Shown piece by piece: positions 12,974-21,420 of a stretch of DNA of 64,000 nucleotides. The notes beneath the pieces are model-generated. The model was not told where the DNA came from. It saw only the letters and a program-made list of their open reading frames with translations, and made no database searches. This DNA is from Halieaceae bacterium (GTDB lineage Bacteria; Pseudomonadota; Gammaproteobacteria; Pseudomonadales; Halieaceae): the NCBI GenBank assembly GCA_902631395.1, contig CACOYM010000001.1, forward strand, positions 62,001-126,000. The letters are read 5' to 3'. The position numbers were made by a program, and so were the translations under genes. How positions within the stretch are numbered: position 1 is the first letter of the stretch; each line of letters starts with the position of its first letter.

Positions 12974-13424
12974 AGCTATTCTGGCGCTGAAGCCGCTAAC
13001 GCCTGATCGTGACACCAGCTCGATAGAGCCGCTCTACGCCACTTCTCACGGCCCCAGCCTGTCGTTTTTGTCCAATTTGCTTGCCCAACCATCCTGTCGC
13101 GCCTGGCTATTGGAGAGTGATAAGGAGCCAGTCGCCGCCGTCTGGTATCAATGCGCGGTGGGGCATGCAGAGTTAATTGATCTAAGAGTGGCGGCTTCGT
13201 GCCGTCGCCAAGGGTTTGGCAAGCAGCTCCTCTCGGCATCTCTAGTCACTATGGAGGATCTTACACAGGTTAATCTAGAAGTGCGCTCTAGCAACACAGC
13301 GGCGCAAGCCTTATATCGTTCACTGGCTTTTGAGGAGACGGGCCGCCGGAGTGATTACTATGCGTCGGTAAACGGACAAGAGGATGCTGTTTTAATGACG
13401 CTGCGGTTGAATAGTAATCGCTGA
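12966..13424 (+). CDS. rimI: Ribosomal protein S18-alanine N-acetyltransferase-like GNAT
   Basis: This GNAT acetyltransferase of 152 residues has the acetyl-CoA loop in LRVAASCRRQGFGKQLL (about residues 75-91) and the RimI hallmark LEVRSSNTAAQALYRSLAFEETGRRSDYY (about 107-135). RimI acetylates the N-terminal alanine of ribosomal protein S18. The GTG start overlaps the previous gene by 8 bases, so translation is probably coupled. Family assignment is firm; the exact substrate is inferred. Confidence 0.85.
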   Translation: MPEAILALKPLTPDRDTSSIEPLYATSHGPSLSFLSNLLAQPSCRAWLLESDKEPVAAVWYQCAVGHAELIDLRVAASCRRQGFGKQLLSASLVTMEDLTQVNLEVRSSNTAAQALYRSLAFEETGRRSDYYASVNGQEDAVLMTLRLNSNR

Positions 13425-13560
13425 GCAGAATCAAAAACTACACTGTCGCAAGTTAAGTCACTGTTTTTGAGGTCAACCCTGCTATTTTGCACTCAGCGTG
13501 TACGCGGCTACTCGGCATACGATTCGCTGACTGTTAAGCGATGAAAAAGGGAATGGACCG

Positions 13561-13968
13561 ATGAATATTATCGAAACCGACTACTGGTGTTTGATGTTGC
13601 CTGCCGAATGGTCTGCTGAAAAAAGCGAGGATGTTGTATTGATTACTGACCATGATGGTGTCGGTGAATTGGCGGTTACGACGTTGGTGCGTGATCCGGG
13701 TGCAAGCGAGGACGTGGGTGCCACTAATGTAGCCAGAGAGGAGTCGCCGGAGGTCGTAGCTTGGAGTTCTGCAGAGTTTGGCTGTTTCAGCGGTTTTACG
13801 GGACGTTTTGAAGAGGGCAACTCTGTGATACAGGAATGGTATCTTGCATATGGAGATGCTCTCATTTACGTCACTTACACGTGCGGCACAGAAAATGACG
13901 GCCTAGACGCTGCCGCGGTTGATGATATCCTCGCTACACTGGTTGCTGGAGACGCCCTGACTGCTTGA
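13561..13968 (+). CDS. Small acidic protein of unknown function
   Basis: The product is 135 residues, strongly acidic, without signal peptide or membrane segment. Visible pattern: YWCLMLPAEWSAE at the start, alternating strands, FTGRF, WYLAYGDALIYVTYTC, and a closing helix AAAVDDILATL. This is the layout of small DcrB/DUF-type domains, but I cannot name the family with confidence. Three cysteines, none in a CxxC pair. It follows rimI by 136 bases and converges on rsxE. ATG 13561 has GGGAATGGACCG before it. Confidence 0.6.
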   Translation: MNIIETDYWCLMLPAEWSAEKSEDVVLITDHDGVGELAVTTLVRDPGASEDVGATNVAREESPEVVAWSSAEFGCFSGFTGRFEEGNSVIQEWYLAYGDALIYVTYTCGTENDGLDAAAVDDILATLVAGDALTA

Positions 13969-14060
13969 TTATCACCAATGTCGGTGCCTTTAATCGGTGA
14001 TTCGCGAGAGGGTGGACAGTCAATGTGCAATTGTATTTAGGCCTCTAAAGACCGTACCGA

Positions 14061-14756
14061 TTATCTATGCTCGCTTCTCACCGCACCCGCGGCTTCTGCT
14101 GAACCTTGTGCTCGCCGTTCGACGCAAGTATCGATCTGATTTTTCAAGGCAATTAAGCAACCCGCCACCAAGAATGCCCCCGGTGGTGACACAGCGGCCA
14201 AAAGAGGGTAATCGATGTGCAGTAATTCCCATCGCCAACTCTCGGCACCCTCGCCAAACAAGAGCTGCATATCAGCGAACAATGCTCCAGTGCCCAGCAA
14301 TTCTCGTATCGTGCCCATCAGGACCATTACAGCACTAAAACCTAAACCCATAAAAAAGCCGTCAGACAGTGCGGCTGAAATGGAGTTTTTGCAGGCGAAA
14401 GAATCAGCTCGGCCTACAATGATGCCATTAGTGGTAATAAGCGGAAGGAATATCCCCAAAATTTGATATAGCTCATAACTGTAAGCCTGCATGAGCAAGT
14501 CAGTGACCGTTACCGCAGCTGCGATAATCATGATAAAGACCGTCAACCTGATGTTGTCGGCTACGACGGTGCGGATCAATGATACAGACGTATTGGACAC
14601 CACTAGTACAAAGAGTGTTGCTCCGGAGAGACCCAGCGCCTTAACCGTAGAGTCTGTAACAGCAAGCAGCGGGCAGAGCCCTAACAGTTGCACTAGCGCT
14701 GGATTGTTTTTCCACAGGCCGTCAAGGGTGAGCTGATATAAGGAGGCGTTATTCAT
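14061..14756 (-). CDS. rsxE: Electron transport complex subunit RsxE/RnfE with a lost cluster cysteine
   Basis: RnfE is an inner-membrane subunit of the Rnf/Rsx complex. With RnfA it forms the inverted pair holding an intramembrane 2Fe-2S cluster. The product has 231 residues, as in E. coli, with six hydrophobic helices. The first cluster cysteine is kept (LLGLCPLLAVT, C28). The second, normally in a TNC motif, is glycine here (LPLITTNGIIVGRADSF, G111; codon GGC where TGC is expected). Last gene of the operon, overlapping rsxG by 4 bases. The nth gene that usually follows is elsewhere (41860-42531). Confidence 0.93.
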   Translation of the reverse strand: MNNASLYQLTLDGLWKNNPALVQLLGLCPLLAVTDSTVKALGLSGATLFVLVVSNTSVSLIRTVVADNIRLTVFIMIIAAAVTVTDLLMQAYSYELYQILGIFLPLITTNGIIVGRADSFACKNSISAALSDGFFMGLGFSAVMVLMGTIRELLGTGALFADMQLLFGEGAESWRWELLHIDYPLLAAVSPPGAFLVAGCLIALKNQIDTCVERRAQGSAEAAGAVRSEHR

Positions 14757-15388
14757 GCTGAATCTGGCTCCATTTCCAACAGCGTTGCCGTGTTGAACTG
14801 AAAGTATTCCAGCGCTCGCCTAGTCGCAACAATCAGTGCGCGGGGGGTTACGGTGGCTCCCGTAAATTGGTCAAAAACTCCGCCGTCTCTTTTGACGTTC
14901 CAACCAGCAGGCGTCGGATTGTCTAGGCCACGTCCGTTAAAACCCCTGATCCAGCTCGACTTGCGGATTTCAATTTTGTCGCCTAAACCCTGTGTCTCGC
15001 GGTGTGATACAACTCTTACCCCGGCCAGCGTACCATCCTTTAGGATGCCAACTAGCGCTTGAATGTCCCCGCTATATCCATCACGCGCTGTCACTGGCAG
15101 TATGACGCCTATCACCACTCCATCCTGCCGAACTTTGTAGCCTTGCTTCGCCTCTCGGATTCCGAGCAGCGGCGTTTCAGCCCTGACTAAAAACGTGTCA
15201 TCCACCATTTCGTTGTTATGCGTTTCTAGCGGAAAAATCTCGAGTAGCTGACGCGCTTTCGCTCGCCGAAGCTCTAAGTCAATCTGGCTTCTTGTATTCA
15301 TATGCGTCCAGCCAATTGCAATTGAAGTCCAAGCGGCGACCAGCACTAGCACTAAACCACTTAGGCTAAAGGAGGCAAGCCACTTCAC
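14753..15388 (-). CDS. rsxG: Electron transport complex subunit RsxG/RnfG (covalent FMN)
   Basis: This periplasm-facing flavoprotein subunit of Rnf has 211 residues: one N-terminal membrane helix (about 8-28) and an FMN-binding domain. The SGATxT-type attachment motif is present as TGATVT (176-181), T181 being the expected phosphoester-linked FMN site. GYSGDIQALVGI and HRETQGLGDKI are also typical. It overlaps rsxD and rsxE by 4 bases each, indicating tight coupling. Confidence 0.94.
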   Translation of the reverse strand: MKWLASFSLSGLVLVLVAAWTSIAIGWTHMNTRSQIDLELRRAKARQLLEIFPLETHNNEMVDDTFLVRAETPLLGIREAKQGYKVRQDGVVIGVILPVTARDGYSGDIQALVGILKDGTLAGVRVVSHRETQGLGDKIEIRKSSWIRGFNGRGLDNPTPAGWNVKRDGGVFDQFTGATVTPRALIVATRRALEYFQFNTATLLEMEPDSA

Positions 15389-16434
15389 TGAGCTCCGTTC
15401 CTCATATTGAACACTTTTGGCTGGGTGTGGCGATCGATAAAGGGCACACAGAAGTTGAGAATAAGTACTGCAAAAGCGACCGCGTCTGGGTAGTCACCCA
15501 GCACCCGAATCAGATACACCAAGGCGCCAATTAGCGCTCCAAAAATCAATCGGCCGCGGTTAGAAACCGCGGAGCTCACCGGATCGGTAATGATGAAGAA
15601 CGCAGCAAACATCGTCGCGCCGCTGAATAAATGGAATAGCGCACTGCCGCCGCTTTCTGAGCTGCCGCCGTCATAGCCTATAAGCGCGCAGACGCCAAGT
15701 GCTGCAAGCATGGAAACAGGAGCATGCCAAGAGAATACCTTGCGATGCAGAAGCCACATACCCCCAACTAGAAATGCTACGTTCGCTTGCAGCCAACCAA
15801 TCCCGCCCCATCCACGAAGTTCTGGCCGACTGTTCATCAAGTCCTCGAACAACAGACCCGTATTTTGGCGGAGCAGGTCGAGGGGTGTTGCGGCGGTCAC
15901 TGCGTCGATTGTACCCGGCGCAAAAAGGTGACGCAGTGCGCTGACTAGTCCTGGTACCTCTGCTAGACCGCGAGGTGAAGCCCACGCGCTCATCTGCACG
16001 GGGAAGGAAATCAGCAGCATCGCATAGCCCACCATGGCTGGGTTGAAAGGGTTATGTCCGAGACCACCGAATACGTGCTTGCCAAGCAGTACAGCGGTGA
16101 GCACGCCAATCAAAATGAGCCACCATGGCGCATAGGGCGGAAGCGCAATGCATAAGAGCGTAGATGTTACCAAGATGCTAAGGTCGCTAATCGCTGCAGC
16201 CGGGTTGCGGCCGCGACACTTGGTCACAGAATACTCGCAGGCCACGGCTATTGTTCCACCAAAAATAATATTTACCAGCGTCCCAGGTCCAAAGTAAAAC
16301 GTTAGGACCAAAACGCCGGGTATGGTGGCTAGCAAGACCTCCTGCATCACTGAAGACGCCCTGTTGGCGCTTGCGACATGGCCAGACGTGACATTAAGCA
16401 AGCTCACAGCGTAGGCTCTTTTCATTGTTGTCAT
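15385..16434 (-). CDS. rsxD: Electron transport complex subunit RsxD/RnfD (covalent FMN)
   Basis: RsxD is a polytopic inner-membrane Rnf subunit of 349 residues. It keeps the FMN-attachment motif ATPLD (T183 in VTAATPLDLL), GGLGHNPFNPAMVGYAMLLISFPVQM, SGATMFAAFFIITDPV and NRGRLIFGAL, all normal for the family. The ATG at 16434 lies inside the preceding small ORF (41-base overlap). Upstream one would expect rsxC; it is missing. Confidence 0.94.
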   Translation of the reverse strand: MTTMKRAYAVSLLNVTSGHVASANRASSVMQEVLLATIPGVLVLTFYFGPGTLVNIIFGGTIAVACEYSVTKCRGRNPAAAISDLSILVTSTLLCIALPPYAPWWLILIGVLTAVLLGKHVFGGLGHNPFNPAMVGYAMLLISFPVQMSAWASPRGLAEVPGLVSALRHLFAPGTIDAVTAATPLDLLRQNTGLLFEDLMNSRPELRGWGGIGWLQANVAFLVGGMWLLHRKVFSWHAPVSMLAALGVCALIGYDGGSSESGGSALFHLFSGATMFAAFFIITDPVSSAVSNRGRLIFGALIGALVYLIRVLGDYPDAVAFAVLILNFCVPFIDRHTQPKVFNMRNGAQ

Positions 16435-16741
16435 CTTGCATCAGTCTGTCTGCAGCCTTGATACACTGCCCGAGCTCAGTCTCATTAATTGAGATGGTCT
16501 CATTTTTCAAACAGGGCTTGGATTCAGCTGCCGTGCAGCAATGAAACCAATACGACTCAGCCCAGTGACGCTTCTCTCTCTCGGGACGCAATAACGCGAA
16601 GGGCTCCAGCACTCGTTCACTGGCTTGCCTTGCGTACGACCGCAAATGACGGAAACACTCGACAACCTGCCGCATGGAACCCAAGCAAAGCAGGGCGCTA
16701 TGGGTGGCCAGCAGTACTGGCTCGCTGAGCAGTGCGATCAA
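16394..16741 (-). CDS. Unknown cysteine-rich ORF occupying the place of rsxB and rsxC
   Basis: The frame codes for 115 residues. It begins at TTG 16741 overlapping the rsxA stop codon (TTGA) and runs 41 bases into rsxD, so it is spaced like a coupled operon gene. Seven cysteines are present (LLCLG, VECF, FHCCTA, KPCL, GQCIK, LRCEL), with a hydrophobic start (about residues 1-20) and a basic then acidic, probably helical, remainder. It shows no resemblance to the RnfB ferredoxin domains or the RnfC flavin domain, and I do not recognise the family. ATG 16675 is an alternative start. Without this ORF there would be a 300-base gap in an otherwise overlapping operon. Confidence 0.5.
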   Translation of the reverse strand: MIALLSEPVLLATHSALLCLGSMRQVVECFRHLRSYARQASERVLEPFALLRPEREKRHWAESYWFHCCTAAESKPCLKNETISINETELGQCIKAADRLMQDDNNEKSLRCELA

Positions 16742-17319
16742 GATGTGGGACCCGAAAAACCCATAAATGCCAGTGAGGCCACGCCCGCAGTGATCATACC
16801 AATCGCAGCACCCTGAAAGGGCTCAGGCACGTCAGCTACCGCGAGTCGCTCTCGCATAGCTGCAAACAGAACGAGTACCAGTGAAAATCCCATGCCGACT
16901 CCTAAACCATAGAAAACTGACTCCACTAGGTTGTGTGCTTGATCAATGTTGAGTAATGCCACGCCCAAAACGGCGCAATTTGTAGTGATCCAAGGCATGA
17001 ATACGCCAAGCGTCCGTTGCAATAGCGGACTAGTCTTGCGCAACACAATCTCTATGCCCTGCACCATCAAAACGATCACTAAGATAAAAGTGAAGGCTCT
17101 AAGGTAGGCCAGATCGAGAGGGATTAGCAGGTAGTTGTAGGTTAGATAGCTGCAAACTGAAGCCAAAGTTAGAACAAAGGTCGTGGCCATCGAGGTGCTA
17201 ATAGCGGTCTCGAATTTAGTGGAAACGCTCATGAAAGGGTCCAGCCCCAAAAACTGCACTAAAACGAAGTTGTTGACCAAGACCGCGCCTAATACAAGGA
17301 GTGCGATATCTCCCAGCAT
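16738..17319 (-). CDS. rsxA: Electron transport complex subunit RsxA/RnfA with a lost cluster cysteine
   Basis: RsxA is the six-helix inner-membrane subunit paired with RsxE. The 193-residue product is colinear with E. coli RsxA ([47 protein letters not shown]). The cysteine of the GLCPF motif, one of the four ligands of the intramembrane 2Fe-2S cluster, is aspartate (GLDPF, D27; codon GAC, two base changes from TGC). The second cysteine in TTNCAVLG is kept. First gene of the operon, 57 bases after metG on the same strand, the arrangement known from Pseudomonas. Confidence 0.94.
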   Translation of the reverse strand: MLGDIALLVLGAVLVNNFVLVQFLGLDPFMSVSTKFETAISTSMATTFVLTLASVCSYLTYNYLLIPLDLAYLRAFTFILVIVLMVQGIEIVLRKTSPLLQRTLGVFMPWITTNCAVLGVALLNIDQAHNLVESVFYGLGVGMGFSLVLVLFAAMRERLAVADVPEPFQGAAIGMITAGVASLAFMGFSGPTS

Positions 17320-17375
17320 GCCACCTCCCTACGGCGACGTAGTATTGCCAAAGCGCCCTACGCCTGAAGAATATA

Positions 17376-19055
17376 TCAGGTGTCCGGCAGGAAGTGTTTG
17401 CTAGTTGAGTTACCGCTTTTGCTGGCTTCAACCATCGCGGCGACCACTTCAGCATCGACACGTTGCAAAAGCGGCTGAAACGATGCTAATTCATGGTCGA
17501 CGAGCGGTGCATACAAGGCAGTCCAATCTAGGGAGTGTCGCAAGAACACTTCGGATTTTTCGGCCATGGCCGGCAGCACGGGCTTTAAATAGGTTGCCAA
17601 TACGCGGAATAAATCGACGCCAACGGAGCAGACGTCCTGGACCTGATCGGAAAGAGTCTCGTCTTTCGCCATGAGCCAAGGTTTTTTCACGTCGATGTAC
17701 TGATTGGCTCGATCTGCCAGCGTGATGATCTCGCGCATCGCCCGGTTGAACTCGCGTGCCTCGTAGTGTGCAGCAATACTCTCACCCGCATCTATAAAAG
17801 ATTGCACCAATTCGGGTTCCGCGCACTCAGCACTCATGCGGTTGTTGAATTTCTTGCGCAAAAAGCCGGCACAGCGGCTAGCGATATTGATCACCTTGCC
17901 AATGAGATCTGAGTTCACTCGTTGCACAAAGTCATCGAGGTTGAGGTCAATATCATCAACACCCGCTGAGAGTTTGGCTGCGAAGTAGTACCTGAGGTAC
18001 TCGGGGTCCAGGTGCTCGAGATAGGTCTGGGCTAGGATAAAGGTGCCGCGGCTTTTCGACATTTTCACGCCATTGACGGTCAGGAAGCCATGGGCATATA
18101 CGGACGTGGGTTGCCGTAGGCCGGCGCTATGTAGCATCGCGGGCCAGAAAAGGCCATGGAAGTTCACAATATCCTTGCCAATAAAGTGGTAGAGTTCGGT
18201 GTCGCTGCCGGGCAGCCAGCAGGCGTCAAAATCGTCGCCGTTTTTGCGGCACAGCGCCTCGTGACTTGCGATGTAACCGATCGGAGCGTCCAGCCAAACG
18301 TAAAAATACTTGCTGGGATAACCTGGAATCTCAAAGCCGAAGTAGGGCGCGTCACGGCTGATGTCCCAGTCCTGAAGCCCGGCATCCAACCACTCCCGAA
18401 GCTTGTTTGCAATTGGCGACTGCAGGTGCTCACTGCAGATCCAAGTTGCCAGCAAGTCCTCGAAGTGACTTAGCTGAAAGAACAGATGACTAGACGCCTT
18501 CTCGATTGGGGTCGTACCTGAAAGTGCCGAGACCGGATCAATCAGGTCGATCGGCGAGTAGGTTGCGCCACAAGCCTCGCAATTGTCTCCGTATTGATCG
18601 GGAGCTTCGCAATTTGGGCAGGCGCCTTTGATGAACCGATCTGCGAGGAACAAGCATTTCTCAGGGTCGAAGGCCTGCGTGATCTCTCTCACCGCAATAT
18701 GCCCGCCCCTCTTTAAGCGCTCAAAAATGATTTCAGACCAGCGCTGATTTTCTGGTGAGTGGGTCGAGTGATAGTGATCAAATTCAATTAGAAAGCCCGC
18801 AGAGTCCTGCTCGTGTTTAGCCTGAATGGCTGCAATATGCTCTTCCGGGGTGCGGTTCGATGCCTCCGCTGAGAGCATGATGGCGGTGCCGTGGGCGTCG
18901 TCTGCGCAGACATAACGGCATTCATGGCCACGAGAACGCTGAAATCGCACCCAGATATCTGTCTGTGCCTGCTCTAGCATATGTCCGATGTGCAGAGGTG
19001 CGTTAGCATAGGGTAACGCCGAGGTCACCAAAATTTTTCTCGGGGAGGTGCTCAT
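17376..19055 (-). CDS. metG: Methionyl-tRNA synthetase lacking the C-terminal dimerisation/tRNA-binding domain
   Basis: The enzyme charges tRNA-Met and initiator tRNA. Class I signatures are HIGH (about residues 22-25) and VKMSKSRGT, plus the zinc-knuckle insert [18 protein letters not shown] and the alpha-helical anticodon-binding domain to about residue 540. The 559-residue protein ends shortly after [13 protein letters not shown]. coli and Pseudomonas enzymes continue for about 120 more residues with the EMAP/Trbp111-type domain. Only 56 bases separate the stop from rsxA, so the domain is absent rather than frameshifted nearby. Confidence 0.95.
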   Translation of the reverse strand: MSTSPRKILVTSALPYANAPLHIGHMLEQAQTDIWVRFQRSRGHECRYVCADDAHGTAIMLSAEASNRTPEEHIAAIQAKHEQDSAGFLIEFDHYHSTHSPENQRWSEIIFERLKRGGHIAVREITQAFDPEKCLFLADRFIKGACPNCEAPDQYGDNCEACGATYSPIDLIDPVSALSGTTPIEKASSHLFFQLSHFEDLLATWICSEHLQSPIANKLREWLDAGLQDWDISRDAPYFGFEIPGYPSKYFYVWLDAPIGYIASHEALCRKNGDDFDACWLPGSDTELYHFIGKDIVNFHGLFWPAMLHSAGLRQPTSVYAHGFLTVNGVKMSKSRGTFILAQTYLEHLDPEYLRYYFAAKLSAGVDDIDLNLDDFVQRVNSDLIGKVINIASRCAGFLRKKFNNRMSAECAEPELVQSFIDAGESIAAHYEAREFNRAMREIITLADRANQYIDVKKPWLMAKDETLSDQVQDVCSVGVDLFRVLATYLKPVLPAMAEKSEVFLRHSLDWTALYAPLVDHELASFQPLLQRVDAEVVAAMVEASKSGNSTSKHFLPDT

Positions 19056-19183
19056 CGAAGGTTGGTCCCAGAGGAGGAAAGGCGCGCAGTCTACCGGATT
19101 TTCGATTATTTCGCTGTCTATTGGTGATCGGTAAGGGGCGCTGTCGCGGTATACTCCGGATAGCCTCTAATAAAAGGAAAACA

Positions 19184-19990
19184 GTGGTGTCAGCTTCTCA
19201 CCACTTAGTTGCTGTGGCCTCCGGAAAGGGGGGCGTTGGCAAGTCCACCGTAACCACTAACCTTGCCGTTGCGCTGAAGGAGCAGGGTCTGTCTGTTGGC
19301 CTGTTGGACGCCGATATTTATGGCCCCAGCCAGCAGCTCATGCTGGGTGTGCCCGGGAGCGCAACCCCGATCCAGCAAGACGGAAAGTTTCTGTTACCGG
19401 TCGAAGCACATGGCTTGAAGACCATGTCGATGGGTTATTTGAGTTCTGCCAAGACGCCAATGGTGTGGCGTGGACCGATGGCAAGTTCGGCGATGAGCCA
19501 GCTACTCGAAAAAACACTGTGGGGTGACATCGATGTACTGCTGGTCGACATGCCTCCTGGTACGGGTGATATTCAATTGACGCTGGCGCAGCGGGCAACG
19601 CTGTCGGGAGCAGTGATCATCACGACGCCGCAGGACATTGCGTTACTCGATGCGCGCAAGGGCATCGAGATGTTCCAGAAGGTCGAAGTACCAGTGTTGG
19701 GCTTGATCGAAAATATGGCGGCTTATGTGTGTTCGTTATGCGGGCACGTTGAACCTCTGTTCGGTGAGGCGGGGGGGGAAAATCTCGCTGCACAGTACGG
19801 TTTGCCGCTGCTTGGGCAAATACCGCTGGACCGAGCCATCCGAGAGCATGCAGATGCGGGGCACCCCATTGTCTGCGCAGAGCCGGAAGGCGCGGTGGCC
19901 AGTGTCTATAAATCGGCGGCCACAGAGTTGATGGCAGCCCTAGATCAACAACAGCCGGCATCGGCGCCAGTGATTAGCATGAGCGACTGA
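19184..19990 (+). CDS. apbC: Iron-sulfur cluster carrier ATPase Mrp/ApbC
   Basis: Mrp is a P-loop NTPase of the MinD/Mrp family that carries Fe-S clusters to target proteins. It shows the deviant Walker [10 protein letters not shown] (about residues 13-21), [10 protein letters not shown], Walker [13 protein letters not shown], and the cluster-binding CSLC pair (AYVCSLCGH). The protein is 268 residues: the N-terminal MIP18/DUF59 domain of E. coli Mrp (about 90 residues) is missing. GTG 19184 is preceded by AAGGA at good spacing. It is divergent from metG; metG and mrp are also neighbours in other gammaproteobacteria. Confidence 0.92.
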   Translation: MVSASHHLVAVASGKGGVGKSTVTTNLAVALKEQGLSVGLLDADIYGPSQQLMLGVPGSATPIQQDGKFLLPVEAHGLKTMSMGYLSSAKTPMVWRGPMASSAMSQLLEKTLWGDIDVLLVDMPPGTGDIQLTLAQRATLSGAVIITTPQDIALLDARKGIEMFQKVEVPVLGLIENMAAYVCSLCGHVEPLFGEAGGENLAAQYGLPLLGQIPLDRAIREHADAGHPIVCAEPEGAVASVYKSAATELMAALDQQQPASAPVISMSD

Positions 19991-20028
19991 CCGCGCAGTT
20001 CGCGTGGGATATAAGCAGGAGAATTGCA

Positions 20029-20595
20029 GTGAGCATCAAGTCAGATAGATGGATCCGTCGCATGGCAGAGCAGGAGGACATGATTGAGCCCTTTGTGCCA
20101 GATCAGGTTCGGATGGATGGCGATCGGCGGCTAATTTCCTACGGCACGTCAAGCTATGGCTACGATGTTCGGTGCTCGCGTGAGTTCAGGGTTTTCACGA
20201 ACATCCATTCGGCGACCGTTGATCCCAAGCATTTTGATGAGGACAGCTTTGTTCACGTTGAAGGCGACGTTTGTGTGGTCCCGCCCAACTCATTCGCGTT
20301 GGCCTGCACTGTCGAGTACTTCCGCATTCCTCGCAACGTGTTGACCATCTGTCTGGGAAAGTCGACTTATGCGCGTTGCGGAATCATCGTCAATGTCACC
20401 CCACTTGAGCCTGAGTGGGAAGGGCATGTGACCCTAGAGTTTTCCAATACCACGACACTCCCGGCCAAAATCTATGCCAACGAGGGCGTAGCACAGATGC
20501 TGTTCTTTGAGTCCGATGAGATTTGTGAGATTAGCTATGCGGATCGCGGCGGCAAGTACCAAGGGCAGCGCGGGGTAACGTTGCCCCGAGCATAA
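20029..20595 (+). CDS. dcd: dCTP deaminase
   Basis: Deaminates dCTP to dUTP to feed dTMP synthesis, as a homotrimer. The 188-residue product has the family motifs [10 protein letters not shown] (about residues 39-48), [32 protein letters not shown] with the catalytic glutamate, [10 protein letters not shown], and the C-terminal [18 protein letters not shown] lid. GTG start at 20029 with AGGAG upstream. It follows mrp by 38 bases and is probably co-transcribed with it. Confidence 0.97.
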   Translation: MSIKSDRWIRRMAEQEDMIEPFVPDQVRMDGDRRLISYGTSSYGYDVRCSREFRVFTNIHSATVDPKHFDEDSFVHVEGDVCVVPPNSFALACTVEYFRIPRNVLTICLGKSTYARCGIIVNVTPLEPEWEGHVTLEFSNTTTLPAKIYANEGVAQMLFFESDEICEISYADRGGKYQGQRGVTLPRA

Positions 20596-20679
20596 TGCTT
20601 CGAAGTACACCGCCTCTGGGATGGGTCAACAGCGATAACGCTCTGAAACGTGTCTACCACTCAACGTGCAGGGCGCGTC

Positions 20680-21420
20680 TTAGTTTCCCTTTACTGGCAT
20701 GCCGTCGACCGAAGCGCTCTGAAGGCGGACGAGTGTCTTGGAGCCATCCTCGGTGTGTTCGGTGAGCACCATCAGAAAATCATGATCCGTCGCTAACCAT
20801 GCGTCTGAGCTGCGCTGTGACGGATCGTCGTGGCGCAAGCTGTAGTGCACCGTATTCAGCGTGCCGACCTCGGTTTCCAGCGGGCCCGCCTCGACCAGAT
20901 CGAAGTGCTTCAATTTAATGCGTGGTCCGTCAATGATTGAGAGCGAAATGCGCTCGGGTGGTGTTTCAGCGCGCAGCAGTTGCAGGCGCATCTGCTCTTG
21001 CTGACTGAGCCGGTCCAGCACGCCAGGCGACCAGGGGTGCTCGGTCCACTCATTTTTCTTTAGGCTGCGAATGACGTTATTCGCTGAGTCGAAATGGACT
21101 TCGCGCCGTCGCTTAATGACGCCGCCCAATTGATAGACAAAGTCATCACCGATGATCTGCTCGCCCTGTAATGTGAAGTGTGAGTCCTCGTTTAATCTCA
21201 ACATGAATGTTCTACCGGCCTGACTTAGGTGATAGCGATCGCCGTTGCGGGTAAGACTGCGGTTGAGCATTATAGACAGGCCGGCCACCTTGGTTGTGTA
21301 GCTAGCGTCGTACAGTGAGAGTTCGTCAGCGCCCAGTGTTCCGAGGGGCGCATGCAGGAGCAGGCTGGTTAACGCTGAGGCGGCGAGCAGCTTCGAATTT
21401 TTTCTCACACTGACTCCCAT
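20680..21420 (-). CDS. DUF3108 family exported protein
   Basis: The product is 246 residues with an N-terminal signal peptide (basic KNSKLL, then ASALTSLLLHAPLGTLGA, cleavage near residue 31). The remainder is rich in beta strands: YDASYTTKVAGLSIMLNRSL, RREVHFDSANN, HFDLVEAGPLETEVGTLNT, DAWLATDHDFLMV. This matches the DUF3108 periplasmic family, whose function is not known. It overlaps the end of purN by 16 bases; the purM-purN-DUF3108 order is shared with Pseudomonas. Confidence 0.8.
   Translation of the reverse strand: MGVSVRKNSKLLAASALTSLLLHAPLGTLGADELSLYDASYTTKVAGLSIMLNRSLTRNGDRYHLSQAGRTFMLRLNEDSHFTLQGEQIIGDDFVYQLGGVIKRRREVHFDSANNVIRSLKKNEWTEHPWSPGVLDRLSQQEQMRLQLLRAETPPERISLSIIDGPRIKLKHFDLVEAGPLETEVGTLNTVHYSLRHDDPSQRSSDAWLATDHDFLMVLTEHTEDGSKTLVRLQSASVDGMPVKGN

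Noticed and set aside
19121-19155. Promoter of mrp (TTGGTG and TATACT)
   Set aside because: The spacer would be 23 bases, too long for sigma-70, and no better -35 box fits.
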